From the NCBI GenBank assembly GCA_025200525.1, contig CM045761.1, positions 62,590,009 through 62,654,008 of the forward strand: 64,000 nt of DNA, written 5' to 3'. A program made the position numbers and the translations under genes. Under the pieces are notes generated by a model that ran no database searches, had not been told where the DNA came from, and saw only the letters and a list, made by a program, of their open reading frames with translations. The DNA is from Camellia lanceoleosa (taxonomy: Eukaryota; Streptophyta; Magnoliopsida; Ericales; Theaceae). Of the stretch, positions 23,569-35,956 are shown in pieces. Each line of letters opens with the position of its first letter. Positions within the stretch are counted from its first letter, which is position 1.

Positions 23569-25993
23569 TGTGACAACCTTCACCACTGATTAGTGCTAAT
23601 CTATGATTAAGCATGATAAGTGACTGATTGAACTAAAATTCTGAACTGATTGATTGAGTGTATTAGTTTAAATGCATGTCTATCTGTTTGACTGCTAAAT
23701 GATCTGTTCATGTTTTATGTTTTAAACTGCAAATTGAAGGCTTTATCGGCAGCCGAATTCGAAATTGATTAGTGTTTTATGCTAGTTAGAATTTATGTGA
23801 TTTTATGGTATATTTAATTAAAATTTGATTTGGAATGATTAAATTAGTTTAAATAATGGTAAATTACATTATTTCAATTATCTACCAAATTTCCATTATA
23901 GTGGGCCACTATCTAAAACGTTGTTTGAAGCCTTTGGTGTATCATTTGCTCATCTTTGAAGTCCATAACCGAGATAAAGAGTGAGAGAGGGGAAAAACTT
24001 GGTTTCAAAAAAGAATTGCTTGGAGACTTGGTAGATTTGAAGAGAATTAGTAAAATTGAGCTTCCATACCCTAGATTGAAGACTCAAGGTAGAGAATTTA
24101 TCTTCTTGAACTTGTAATTAAGTTAGTTCTTGCATGGTTCTTGACATATTGAAGACTAGAGTCTAGAATTGGTTTAAAATGTTGAATTGAAGCCTAAATC
24201 ATGCATGCATACACACATTCATGAGTTTTGAGGTTGTTTTCATGGAAATTCTTGCATGCATGTCCATATTCTAATTGTAGCTCATGAATTCATTATGTTT
24301 TTGAAAGGATTGGCTCTTTGGAGCATGTATTAGAAGCTTTGAATTCACTAGAACATTTGCATGTTACATACACATTATGTTCTTGAAGTTATTGTTGAAT
24401 TTGTGTTTAATTGAACTACCTTTGGGCTTTGATTTTGTAAATTGGTCTTTGAAACATGTTATACTATGAGTTTACAAGTGTCTTCCAGAAAATTAGCCCA
24501 AAAGGATCGAATTTGATGCATTTAAAGTTGATTTTGAGCTTGAAGGTTCAATCTGGAAATTCCAGAATTTGGACCTAGGCTCGAGTGCAGGACTTCACGC
24601 TCGAGCGTACACTTTGAGTTTGTGCAGTCCGCTCGAGCGGAAAAGGTAACGCTTGAGCGTGAAATGCGTATATCCAGTACTTTTCATATGTTTACAGTCC
24701 GCTCGAGCGGAGGAGTGCACGCTCGAGCGATGACTTGTGTCTCACGCTCGAGCGAAGGTCGAGTGCCCATCGAGCGTGAATTGCATACATCCAGTACTTT
24801 TGCTTGAGTTTACAGTTCGCTCAAGCGGGAGAAGTCACGCTCGAGCGGAGATCCTTTGCCTGCATGTCTGCTCAAGCGTAGAAAGCCACGCTCGAGCGGG
24901 ACCCTTGTTTCAGCAAAAATTTGGAAAGTGTTTTAAAGTGCATCTTTGCATCCTCATTTTATCCTAGGCATTCCTAGGCCTAGTTTAAGACGTCTTAATG
25001 AGGATATGGATGTAGAACCACACCGAGTCGAAGTAGGGACTAAGTCATTGATTCCCAAGTGTGTAACTTAGTGTGTGTTCATTCTGTAACTATGTAGGGT
25101 TGGCATCCAAGGACGCTTTCTAACATATCTATAGCCCAGTACTCTGTGAGTAACAATGTTGTAAAGATATATTCAATCATGAATATTTTTTGAAAGATCA
25201 ACTGTATTGCTTTCTAAAATGATATATCTTACTGAATGAATGTTTGTCCTATTTGTGAACTGTACTCGTGGCATCTGCAATTCTTTATTCTTTATCAGAT
25301 CATATTCTGAGATCTCTGTCGGTTCCCATGTTTGGAACCACATTTCACATCGATATGATGGCCATCAATCGATCGATGGTCTGTTAAGACCTACTGTACT
25401 GTTTTGCTATTGGATGTACCACATATGACTGCTATGATTGCATAACTGGTATACTGATGCAAATAACTGTTTTCAATACTGAAGGGACATTCATTCTTAA
25501 CCTCTTTACGCATATGTTATTCACTGGGTTTTAACTTTCATATATATATATATATATATATGTAGGTGTCCAGACACCGGATCGGAGTTAGGAGCGTTGG
25601 GTTAAACTCCCTTTTTGGTCCAGCCAACCATTGCGCCTCACTGCGAGATTCCAAGTCCTTCAAGCTAAGGCTGCTTTGGGGTGTTTTAGATTTCCCCTTT
25701 TTCTACCTCTGTTTTGTATAGACTGAATGAACTTGTACTGTACTGTTATGGTAGGGATTGGGTCCCTAACCTGAATGTCTGTATATGATGTATGCATATA
25801 CTATTTTGGTCTTGAATGTGAATATGTTTGAAAAGTTTTTTTGCATATCACACAAATTCCACTTGGACATATTTTATTTACTGTTTTGGCTTCCGCTAGC
25901 CTGTATCAGTATTACATCGTCAGCAGCGCTCGTAATCACGGGTTCTTGGCGATTCTGATACTAAACCCATAAGGGCGGGTTTGGGTCGTGACA
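23569..25993 (+). mobile_element. Solo-LTR-like element 1 (TG...CA, 5-bp duplication)
   Basis: The 2,425-bp insertion starts TGTGACAACC and ends GGGTCGTGACA, giving a short imperfect terminal inverted repeat. It is flanked by the 5-bp duplication GTTTG (23564-23568, 25994-25998). MYB-1 and MYB-3 show the uninterrupted site (CATTGTTTGGCCACC). TG...CA ends with a 5-bp duplication indicate an LTR; no gag-pol, primer-binding site or second LTR is seen, so a solo LTR is the simplest reading. It holds a CG-rich palindrome array at 24579-24902 and a TA run followed by GTAGGTG near 25541-25569, which is also found in element 2. Orientation is assigned by that shared motif. Confidence 0.8.
24579..24902. 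repeat. Array of CTCGAGCG palindromes
   Basis: About twelve copies of CGCTCGAGCG or near variants (CGCTTGAGCG, GCTCAAGCG) occur at irregular spacing of roughly 20-35 bp, twice as the 12-bp perfect palindrome CCGCTCGAGCGG. The array is CpG-rich within AT-rich surroundings. A similar, shorter array is in element 3 at 30218-30445. The short open frames across it have no coding support. Confidence 0.9.
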
Positions 25994-25998
25994 GTTTG

Positions 25999-26256
25999 GC
26001 CACCCCTCAAGGAAATTAATGTTTTACCATTGTATTAACAAATTATTGTGCATGAAACAAAGGGTGCTTTAGGGCATCAAATGTCATTTAACTTGAAGAG
26101 AGGTACCATTGATTAGAAATGATGGCTGTCCAAGTCAATTTGGTGATAAAATTAGGGGAAATTACACTTTACTGGTAATTTGACAAAATTATTATATATA
26201 TACGAAAAAAATTATTTAGGGCCAAGTAAGGGCTTTCCTTTCTGCCCTCCCTCTAC
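25999..26256. other. Right flank of MYB unit 2
   Basis: Sequence resumes MYB unit 2 after the LTR. From about 26020 to 26135 it matches 39815-39925 of unit 3 (TGTATTAACAAA through GATGGCTG). No gene is seen. Confidence 0.65.
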
Positions 26257-26830
26257 AAACTTTTTTTTGTTTTTTGATTGGCAAAGAAAAACTTTATTAA
26301 TAAATTCAAATGAAACAAAGCTTACAAGAAAATATTAACAAAGAGAGGATAAGAGCAACATAATTTTTTATTTTTTATTTTTATTTTTTTTTTGTGATAA
26401 GCAAAGAAAACTTTATTGATGAAATGTAACATACAAAGTATGAGGATACATCAATAAAGGGGAAGTCACAGAGCTAACAACAGCACATAGATTGATGAAA
26501 TGTAGCGACTTGATCCCACTCAGTGAACAGCAAGAGAGGACCCAACAGTTGGCAAGAAACACCCCAACACCCCAACAGTTGGCAAGAAACCAACCACAGG
26601 AAAGACCAAAAGTCAAAGAAACAATAACAAAAATAACACAGCAAAACTGATTTGGTGGAGGTTGGATACAATGTCATGCACTCAATAATCTACTTTCAAG
26701 AGGCATTTTGGACCACAAAGCTATCTGCACTTTAATCTTTTTGCATAAAACTTGAATATCAGGATGACCTCCCTTAAACAAACATTCATTCCACAACTTC
26801 CATACGGACCAAAAACGACAGAAGGGATAA
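26257..26830 (-). mobile_element. Two LINE 3' ends in tandem, the second with a trace of ORF2 C-terminus
   Basis: Two poly(T)-led stretches (26261-26280 and 26364-26396) are each followed by GGCAAAGAAAAACTTTATT or AAGCAAAGAAAACTTTATTG, the same LINE 3' UTR pattern as at 19635. Both are minus-strand poly(A) ends. Upstream of the second (26700-26830), the minus strand reads fragments such as WKLWNECLFKGGHPDIQ, like the C-terminus of plant LINE ORF2 proteins. No catalytic domain remains. Confidence 0.6.
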
Positions 26831-28308
26831 TATATTTACAGTGTTGCTCAATCAAATGCCATTATAATATGATTTATTCAATAAAACTTCGTTAGAATGT
26901 ATGATTTGTTTATAAGTGTAGAATAATTTAATATTTTTATAATGGTATTATTTTCACGTTTTTACATTTCATTTTTATTTTTGTTTGTTTGTTCATTGAA
27001 GATGCACTCAAAGAACAAAAGGTTATTCATTTACTTTTAATGAAAAACTCTATTCAGAGAAAAGAGTATTACAAATATTTAAAATTAATTTGGAATGTAG
27101 TTTAGGGTTAAAATTTGGAATAGCTTTAGTAATGAGTTTTGTAGAAATTGATACTTACATATTAATACTTAGAATTTGATCTAGAGTAAATTCTTCACAT
27201 TACAATTTGAATCATATATATATATATGAATAAAATTATGAGTACATTTTTTGAACATTGAAAATTAGCCCACAAAGTATGTAATTAAGGCCTCATGTGC
27301 CTAAGGTATTTAAAGTAATTTTTTTAGTTTTTATAGTTTTTTTAGTTATAAAAACCATTTTGTCATTTTTCAAATATCAACAGGTCAAAAAAAAAAGAAA
27401 GAAAAAAAAAACTTATTCCATAAAACAAGCTAAAAGTGAAAATTTTAAAAATTGTCACAGTTTAGTCCCCACCCCAGAAAGAAAATCTTATTCCTTTTAC
27501 TCCTTGACTTATTCATCATGTTGATTTTTTTTTTTTCAAAATCTATATTTTTAAAAATAAAAAATAAAAATTGGGTTACTCGAAATTAAAATTACAAATA
27601 AAAATTTCATTCAGTTTCTTTCTTTAAATAAAAAAAAATCATTAAAAAAGTCTTCCTATATGAAGTTTTAAAAAAAAGTTAAGAAAACTAAGAAAATTGC
27701 TAAACAATATGACTTATTTAACCATTACAAAACTAAAAAAAATGCAATATGCTATAACTTTAAAAAAATAATAAAATAAAATGAGATTATCCAATCCTTT
27801 TAATATATAGAGTATTGTAAATGATTATTTTTTTTTATAATTTTAGCACAGACTGTTTTTAGAGTTTTAAGTCTCAAACTACAAAACTTTTTTTTATAAA
27901 AAAAATCTATTGTTTAGGCCATTCAATCCTATATATTTGTAACTCAAAATTTTCATAATAGAAATCCTTATCAATAAATTTAAAAAGAAATGTCTTATAT
28001 TTTTATTTTGTTCCTTATAAAGTTCTTAAGTTCTATAAATTTTCAAAATGTCATTTAATTGTGTTCTTTTAATTAATATTTTTAATTTTCAAATGGAATG
28101 AACACATTTTATACAATTATTTGTAATTTTTTATTTTATTTTAGTAAATTGCACATATTATTTATACATTTCAAAGGAAAAATACTGAATGTATGGGTTG
28201 GGAGAGAGAAAACTAATAAACTAAATTGTTTATTATTATGTTTTCAAAAAAAATTAAAAACACGTATTGATTAAAGATTAAATTTGTTTGGGTGGAGAGA
28301 GGAAGTCA
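26831..28308. other. AT-rich single-copy intergenic DNA
   Basis: No gene, repeat border or conserved motif was recognised. The stretch has many A and T runs and a TA repeat near 27215. The small open frame at 27297-27524 is AT-rich with a lysine run and looks fortuitous. Confidence 0.6.
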
Positions 28309-29010
28309 TTAATTGTCACACCCTCAAAAAAAATAACATTAAACCCATCCATGGAGACATGCATTGATACACAAAAAATCCACGTTCATCTATTCATCAG
28401 AGTATTTCATTACAAAAGTATTTCATTTTAACAACAAAAGCAAATGTCCTACAGGCTTACAATTTTCCAAGTTAACATTTGGTTACAAAAAAGAGTGCTA
28501 ACTCAATTACACATTAAGCCCTTGGCTTGAATCTATATGTAATACAATCAAGGAAAGTAAGACAACAAAAGTATGGTCGCCTCTAGCCTCCCAAGCTATA
28601 TCCTTAGAGGTGGCATGCTACCTATACCTGAAAATGATGTTCCCATATAGGGTGAGCCACATCCCAGTAGAAATATACTAAACCAACTATGAACAATGAC
28701 TAAAAGATTAGCAACTAATATATGGTCAACACTTACACTTCCATTTACATCTTATTACAATTCCATGACAATCAAGTCTACGTTACAATTCACTTTCCAT
28801 TTCTTATTCAACTTTGTGTTTGAAAACAAGGCTCAGTACTCTGGCCAAAACATTTGATGAGATTATAGTTCATCACTAGAATACTTTCACATTTCAAGGT
28901 GGATACACATTTTGGTGTTGTATCGATAACACATAAGCCACTTCCATACTTCACAAACGATGATGATATACATTTTAGTGCTATATCAAATCAAACAAAC
29001 CATTTCAATA

Positions 29011-29163
29011 GATAAGCATATGAGCTATATCATTACTACAACAGATAAGCATATGAGCTATATCAACATTCCAATAGATAAGCATATGAGTTGTATCAAC
29101 ACTTCAATAGATAAGCATATGAGCTGTATCAACACTTCAATGGGAGAGCATATGAGCTGCATC
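29011..29163 (+). repeat. 33-bp tandem repeat, about 4.6 copies
   Basis: The unit GATAAGCATATGAGCTRTAT plus 13 bp recurs four times with small changes, then once in part as GGAGAGCATATGAGCTGCAT. Because 33 is a multiple of three, the repeat reads through as an 11-residue peptide repeat (DKHMSYI...), but there is no other sign of coding. Confidence 0.9.
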
Positions 29164-30217
29164 CCTGGGTCCATCCCCCATCTTCCCTTAACTATTAACC
29201 GGTTTAGAGGTACATCCCCCATCTTCCCCTAAACCGTGGAGTACATCCCCCATCTCCTCCCATACACAAGCAATGCATACAAACACAGAATCATATACGC
29301 AATCAATCAATACAAAAAGTTAATGTATTCTATCAACTGTCTACACATAATGCATATAACCATATTGGTCATATGCACAATCAATCAATACATAAAGTTA
29401 ATGTATTCTATCAACTGTCATACTCTATGACACATCCAATTGATTAGTTTTAGTTTGCCTAATCATCATGCATTGTCTACAACAATCAACACTACCTTCC
29501 ACCGGTAGCCCAAAGCAATTATTTCTAAACAGGAAATAAATGCACAAATGGATAATATATCAACATTTCAACTAGGTGAGCAATAAAATATTCAACTACA
29601 CCCTTTAATCCCATACATTCCCAAGTTCAACATTCTCAATTCAATTTCTCATTTTCTTTAATTAATTAAACCAATTAGGGCAAATTACCATAATTCACAA
29701 AACAACCCTAAGGTTCCAATTCCATCAATGTTCCAACATTAATCTCATTTCTCCATGCCTAACATGCATATAGGTTTATATATTTAAAATCCCAACTTTT
29801 TGTAAAATTACACAAAGGCCCAAACTTTTTCAAAATTACCCAACAACCCCCCCAAACGTATCAAAATGCTAAAATTCAATGACAAAACTCACAAGATGGA
29901 GTAGGTTATCCCTACCTCGAATGATGGAACCCAACGAAGGAGATGAAGAAAACGAAGATGCTCCAAATCCCGAAATTTTCAGATTAAAAGATAGCCCTCG
30001 ACGATCAAGACAACTTTTGTAAAGGCCCAAGGTGAGAAAACAACTCCTACTAGATCAATCCTAAGAGAGAAGTTAGGGTTTTAGTGAGAGGAACTCTCAA
30101 AATAGTTTTTTGGAAAAGTAAGAGACAGAAAAGATGTTGAAAAGTGAACAAAAAAGTCGGATCTCGGCTTTATATAAAAGCCTCCTCGCCGGCGGCAAAG
30201 CCCCGGCGTATTCACAG

Positions 30218-30445
30218 ATCTCGCTCGAAGCGTCTAATCTCGGCCGGCGGATGCACGCCCGCAACTTTTGCGACAGTCCCGCTGGCGTCCAACTCGCCGC
30301 GGCACACCTAGACTCCCGCTTGAGCGGCCAATCCCCCGCTCGAGCGTCCAACACTGCAGACAAAAAACTGGATGGGTGACTTCCCCGCTTGAGCGCCAAA
30401 ACCCCCGCTCGAGCAGACAAGAAACAAAAGGGGTCCCCGTTCGAG
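30218..30445. repeat. CTCGAGCG-type palindrome cluster in element 3
   Basis: About six copies of CCGCTCGAGCG or variants (CCGCTTGAGCG, CCGTTCGAGCA) lie in a GC-rich patch just upstream, on the minus strand, of the putative promoter of element 3. It is the same motif as the larger array in element 1. Overlapping open frames on both strands here are products of the GC-rich repeats. Confidence 0.85.
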
Positions 30446-30796
30446 CAGACAAACCAAAATCTAGACAACTAGGCTTGGTTCCTAAGCTCAACCAACTTGT
30501 TCCAAACCTTCCCAATACAACCTAAGACTCATAAATAAAGAGTAGAGGATGCAAACGACATAAATACAATAATCAACCCCATGGAACCTAAGTCCGGATC
30601 ACTGTACAACAAGGGGTAAAACTCAGGATCGCTATATTAATACACAACTCATAAATTTGTATTTAATTTTTTATTTATGAGCAATAAAATATTAAAAAAA
30701 AGAAGAAGATAAAATGTAAATAATATTTATCTTATTGCAAAAATAATATATTATTTTATCTCATGTATGGCACAGGTCATAGATTAGTTATAATTG

Positions 30797-30949
30797 ATTA
30801 GGGTGTACCATAAGAAAAATATATACATTTTATTTAGTGCTTAATATGTGTTGTTCTTATTAGTAAATTCACATTAAGATATAATAAGAATTAAAATTTT
30901 AAAACTTGAGTTAGGTGTATTGTGATGATTTTTGGATTCGAGTATAATG
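30797..30949. repeat. Right-end fragment of the 899-2050 Mutator-like family
   Basis: GATTAGGGTGTACCATAAG and the following 130 bp resemble 1900-2050 and 32934-33081. The terminal segment is diverged (GAGTATAATGACCC in place of GATAGAATCTCC). It is a third, older and truncated member of the family. Confidence 0.6.
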
Positions 30950-30966
30950 ACCCTTTTCATTAATGT

Positions 30967-31131
30967 TGTGTTTGGTTGAGGAATTTGGGAATGGATTTGG
31001 AAAGGAAAAGGAAAAGGAAAAAGATAGGCAAAATATGAATGAAATATACTTATATTTCCCTTATTTTCACACATATTTTCTCTTTTCATTTCCATTTCCA
31101 AATCCTTTATCAAATCACTCAACTAAACACA
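30967..31131. mobile_element. Fold-back MITE of about 165 bp
   Basis: The element is nearly one long inverted repeat: TGTGTTTGGTTGAGGAATTT at the left and TGTGTTTAGTTGAGTGATTT on the opposite strand at the right, with similarity reaching close to the middle. The right half is also present at bases 1-111. No convincing target duplication was found, so the family is unassigned. Confidence 0.65.
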
Positions 31132-31914
31132 GTATAAAAGAAACTCATTCCTAAACTCCATTAATGGCCCAAATATTTTTGAGGCCTTAGGCCCAATATC
31201 AAAATAAGGTTTATTGTTCTAGGCTTTTAGATGATTAGAGTTTTTGGTGGAAAAATTTTTTTGAAATTATTTGATGAATCCCAAGCAATGAATTAAGTGG
31301 ACTAAAAATTAGGTCGACTTTGCTAAACTGCTATCCATCAGTCTTGTGGGGACTTTTTCGACAGTTGGAGAAAATTCTCAATGGTCCATCCAACATAAAC
31401 AATAATGTTATGGGCGTAAAAAGTGTACAACAAAATTAAGGTGTGATCAAAATTTGAACCACATTTTAATTTTTTATTTTGTATATACTTCTATGATTTT
31501 TTTTTTTTTTTTTTTTTTTGCACATATATTATGGCGACATAATAGGTTGCACAAATGGCCATTTAGGGTGAGAAACATTGCCTAACACAAGTCCAAGGCT
31601 AAAGGTACAATTACAAAACAACAAAAATCAGAAGTGTTTGGATGTTGAAATCAAAAGTGGTTTTTCATCAAGAGTTTCTTTTACATTTTTGTAATTTATA
31701 GTAATTGCTTGTTTATGGGCTTGACTCACACCTAGGGCAAACTTCATGGTACAAGCCTAGCACTGATTGAAAGACACTAATTTAGTTTATGGATGGACCT
31801 TGTCGAATCTTTTTTCTTCTCACAATTTTGTAAATAATATGGTCCATGATAATTTTGTCAAGGCTCCCATAATTATCTCAAATTCCAATTTAACAATCAG
31901 GAAAATAATGTTAA
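31132..31914. repeat. Left arm of MYB unit 3
   Basis: This copy of bases 112-889 has no gene content. The TTTTTTT tract at 31499-31519 is longer than in unit 1. Confidence 0.75.
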
Positions 31915-31923
31915 CATGAGAAA

Positions 31924-33081
31924 GGGGGATTCTATTTACACCAAAAAAATCATTAACTACTCCCAATTTCTAAGTACACCTTACTTAATTATTTAAAATT
32001 TTATTTTACTCTCATTACACCCTATTATTTTTTCCAAATTACCCTCAAGGTAAATCCAAATAATAAATAATAAACAAACTAAAAAGACTAAATTATTTCA
32101 AAAACTTTTCAATACAGAAAATAATTCTCAAATACAGAAAAAAAAACAAAAAAAACAAACAAACTTATAAGCATATAAGCATTATAAATACAGAAATTAT
32201 GAAACCCCTTTATGTTTTCTAGTAACTTCATAGTTCATTCATGATGATCTAATCACAATTATCAATTCATAAAATATCTTAATTATTTAATATTTGGGCT
32301 GAACAATATTGCAAAGCTTTGGTGAATAAAAACATAGCCATAGAATAAAATAATTGAGGAATATGCGAGAAGAAAATAATAGAAAATAAAATTTTTTTTT
32401 TTTTTCAAAATAAACATAAAGTTCAACAAAGAAAGAGTAAAAAGGATAGAAAAAAAAATTATTAAAAGGTGCCGCAGGATATACCTCCTTTTTTTTGTGA
32501 AGGATACTAACATGGTCATTGAGTTCAAAGCTTATCTCCAAAAAAAATATATATATATTAAAAGTTGTAATGCTATTTATATGATTGTGAAAATTGAAAG
32601 ATTTAACATTGTAATGGGACATGTGAAAAAATACAGAAATTAATAATTATATTTTGATTTTTATGTGAATGCTTACATCCTCTTTGATGGGTTGCTTTAA
32701 AAAATTATCTTGATTATTACTTTCATTCATTGTTTAATTGTTCAAACTTTCTTCTAGAGTTTAGGGTTTCAAAATAATAAAAAAAATAATGATATTAATG
32801 ATAATGGTGAATTTTGATAGTATAGATTGGAGTTTTGGAGTGAGAAAGAAGAAGAAGAAAAAGAAGACGACGACATAATAACTTTGATCTCTTGGGGAAG
32901 AAGATGAAGAGATTTAAATAAGAATAGTGGATTAGGGTGTACCATAAGGGAAAAAAAATATTTTAAGATTTTTTATGTGTTGTCCTTATTAATAAATTCA
33001 TATTAGGATATAATAAGAATTAAAATTTATAACTTTAAATTAGGTGTACTAAGACATATTTTGAGTTCAGATAGAATCTCC
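31924..33081. mobile_element. Mutator-like non-autonomous element (copy in unit 3)
   Basis: Same element and same insertion site as 899-2050, with the CATGAGAAA duplication at 31915-31923 and 33082-33090. It travelled with the unit duplication and was not inserted separately. Confidence 0.6.
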
Positions 33082-33497
33082 CATGAGAAAATGTATGTTA
33101 AATTAAACATTGAAAAAAACAGCTGTTGTTGAAAATATAGTCACAAAATGTGGGCCAATGTTGTTAAAAATACATTGCCTATATTCATTTCTTTTTTATC
33201 GAATGTGGGCCAATGTCCATGGTGTTCAATTCTTCTTTGAACCCTCACTATCTCCTTCTCTTTAGGCTTGGACTTGTGGTAGGCAACTAGGATGGTTGTT
33301 CAAAGGATAAGTGATGGTTGTTGGCAGTCGGGGAAGTGAAAATAAGTGAATGAGGGGATTAGGAGGCAAGTGAGGGGAAAAGGATAATAGAGCTAGGGTA
33401 AGAGAAGAGGAGGGGCGGTCGTAGAGTGTTGGAGGTAAAGGGGCAGCAGCAGGTGGTATGGAGAGAGAAAATGTGGCTATGTGGAGAAATTTTAAAA

Positions 33498-34142
33498 GAA
33501 TAATCCTTTATAGATTGAAAAAAAAATTTGGCCCGAGTGGCTTGAATACCCAAAACGACGTCTTTTTGGGTATTATTTTTATTTTATTTTTTTCTCTTTC
33601 TTTCCCTCTTATATCGTTGAAATAGAGGGATGAAGAGAAAGAAGAGAGAAGAGAAAGAGAGAGAAGAAGGAGAGGGAAGAGAGAGGAGCACCACTGGCGC
33701 CGCTATCACCGACGCCATCACCGATGCTGCCTGGGTACAGATCTGTGTATAATGATGATAATGATGATGATGTGTTGTTGATGACGATGATGATATGTTG
33801 TTGATGATGATGATGATGTGTTGATTTTGATTTTTGATTTTTGGGTTTGAATCTCTCTAATTTTTTGGTTTAATTTTTGGATTTTTGGGTTTGATTTTTG
33901 ATCTTCAAAAAAACAGAGGATGAATCTCTCTGATTTTGTGTTGTTTGTTGTTGTTGTTAATGATGATGACGATCTCTCTCTCTCATATAGCTTCCTCTTC
34001 TCTCCTCCTCCTTCTTTTTCTACTTCTTCTTTATCTGCAGAGAGAAAAGGACCAAAAAAAAAAAAACACTGCACAAAACGATGTCGTTTTGGGCAGTCGA
34101 GCCACTCAGGCTAAAAGAAATTCGAGCTACAAAACGGAACTG
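33498..34142. mobile_element. Mutator-like MITE with AAAACGAC-type inverted repeats (unit 3)
   Basis: Copy of the 2467-3128 element at the same site, with ATTTTAAAA duplications at 33489-33497 and 34143-34151. The central palindrome is mutated (AAAACGATGTCGTTTT), and the GAT microsatellite is shorter than in unit 1. Confidence 0.6.
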
Positions 34143-34151
34143 ATTTTAAAA

Positions 34152-35956
34152 TTTTTGTCAATCGTACTAAATTTGCCTAGGGTACTTAGTGTAACAAAAA
34201 ATGAAAATTGTTATTCAAGTTAAAAAATTAGACATATTTTCCAAGTTTAATAATGTGACAATTAATTATGATATCTAAGTAACACTGTCTCTCATATCTT
34301 CGTTAATCATCAACCAATCTTATCATTTGGACATCATTGGGTATAGAAAATGGATTTAGAAAGTGGGCTTGTATATCACTTTTCTAAAAGAATTTATTAA
34401 ACAACAAGATTTTAAAATATATATATATATATATATATGTAAACAATCATAAATATTTATAGATAATGCTACAATGACAATGGGCTCTTTTGGGAAGAGT
34501 TAAAAAAGTCAAAAATCAGTTTTTAATTTATTTTTGATTATATCATCTCTCACATTTTTTCAAAAAAAGTCAAAAAAATCAAAAAAAAATAATTTTTAAC
34601 CATCTTTCTAAAATAAGCCAATATTTCAAATATCATTTTTCGTGGCACAATCATAACCATTAGATATTAATGAAATTTACATGGAATTCATTGCATTTAT
34701 GATATTTACAATGTGATAAAAATTTATGATTAGCATTAATCATATTTCTATTGTCATTAAAATTTCCATTTATGTACTCTATAAAATGCATTGAAAGCAT
34801 TGATTACTCAGCCAGCATCGTTGCATAATGCATGGAGAGTTAGCCAGTTGTTAGGTCATATCCATTCATGCCTTCATTTGCTTCACTTCAGTTTCTTTCT
34901 CAAAGAAACAAAACTTTAGTCAAACAAAAGCTCTACAAGGTTGAAAGCCGTTGAGAAAGTGAAGGAAAAAGCATGAGAAAACCAAGGAAAAAGAAAAGAA
35001 AACGCTAAATGAAAGAGTGATTACAACTGATGAACAGAGAAAACTAACACACTCATAAATATTTAAAATATATAGTGTATATATATATATAACCCACCAA
35101 ATATTATATATATTTATTCAAAGCATTAAAGTGTTAGTGTTCACACCTTAGAACATAACGAGTTTAACTTAAGAATTCCTGAAGTCTGTCATTTCTAATA
35201 AAAATTATCCCTGCAAAAAATTTGCCGCAAGCCACCTAACTTCAGTTTCTACAATACACTTTTCTTGCATATAGTCTTTAAACCAGCATAACCTGGATCC
35301 AAAAAAGAAAAAATCTTAATATAAAATTATCAACACTAGGTGTGTAAAAAAAAAAAAAAATTGATAATAAAATGAGTAGACCAAATTTGTTTGGATGTGA
35401 TTCACTTCACATGAAGTTCGCATTTCATGATTTTTCTCAAGTCCAGATATTGTGGGCCCATCTCAAGTCTATTTTTACATTGACCATCTCAAGTTTATTT
35501 TTGCATCGTTCAATTTTTAATTCATTTTAAGTAGATCATTTAAGAAAAAAAATCAACGTAAACTTATAGTTGCAAAAAAGAAATTTTATACCACTAAAAC
35601 TAAATGTATTGGCTATCAACTTATACGTATAAAAAATCGACAATGCGTATGTAATTTTTATTCCAATAAAATACATATCAATCAATACTTAAAACCATAC
35701 TTCATTTTCAAAGTGGCTTTTGGTACATACCTTATTGGTAGAATTAAAGAAAAGGAAAAAGGAACTAGAGAGGAGAACTTACTCGGATCACGAAGATAAC
35801 ATTGCCACCCATAGAGAACTAATGAGAAGAAGCAACCAACTCCATCAAATCCATATCTTTCTTTCCACTGAAAGAAGCTTGACCAGTCAAGCAATCCACC
35901 TTGAAGTTATTATCAATAATATTACAGTAGTTATCCATGGAAGGCAAAGCATTGGA
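34152..35956. other. Intergenic DNA downstream of MYB-3
   Basis: Copy of 3138-4937 with no gene recognised. It has a TA run at about 34419-34438 and poly(A) at 35348-35360. Confidence 0.6.

Larger units (their letters stand above)
28314..30636 (-). mobile_element. Solo-LTR-like element 3 (minus orientation)
   Basis: This 2,323-bp block starts TGTCACACCC, matching the reverse complement of the right ends of elements 1 and 2. It ends ...GATCGCTATA, a degraded counterpart of the TGTGACAACC start. The 5-bp repeat TTAAT flanks it (28309-28313, 30637-30641). Its size matches elements 1 and 2. On the minus strand a TATA box (TTATATAAAG, about 30168-30177) lies about 460 bp in, fitting a U3 promoter. 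It holds 33-bp tandem repeats (29011-29160), a 78-bp-spaced direct repeat (29301, 29379) and a CTCGAGCG array. The right end is the weak point. Confidence 0.5.

Noticed and set aside
29011..29163. CRISPR-like array of 33-bp repeats
   Set aside because: The repeats are contiguous with no unique spacers, and the genome is a plant; this is a minisatellite within an LTR.
30097..30525. Several overlapping GC-rich frames of 81-123 aa on both strands
   Set aside because: They come from the CTCGAGCG palindrome cluster, which keeps several frames open; no domain is seen.
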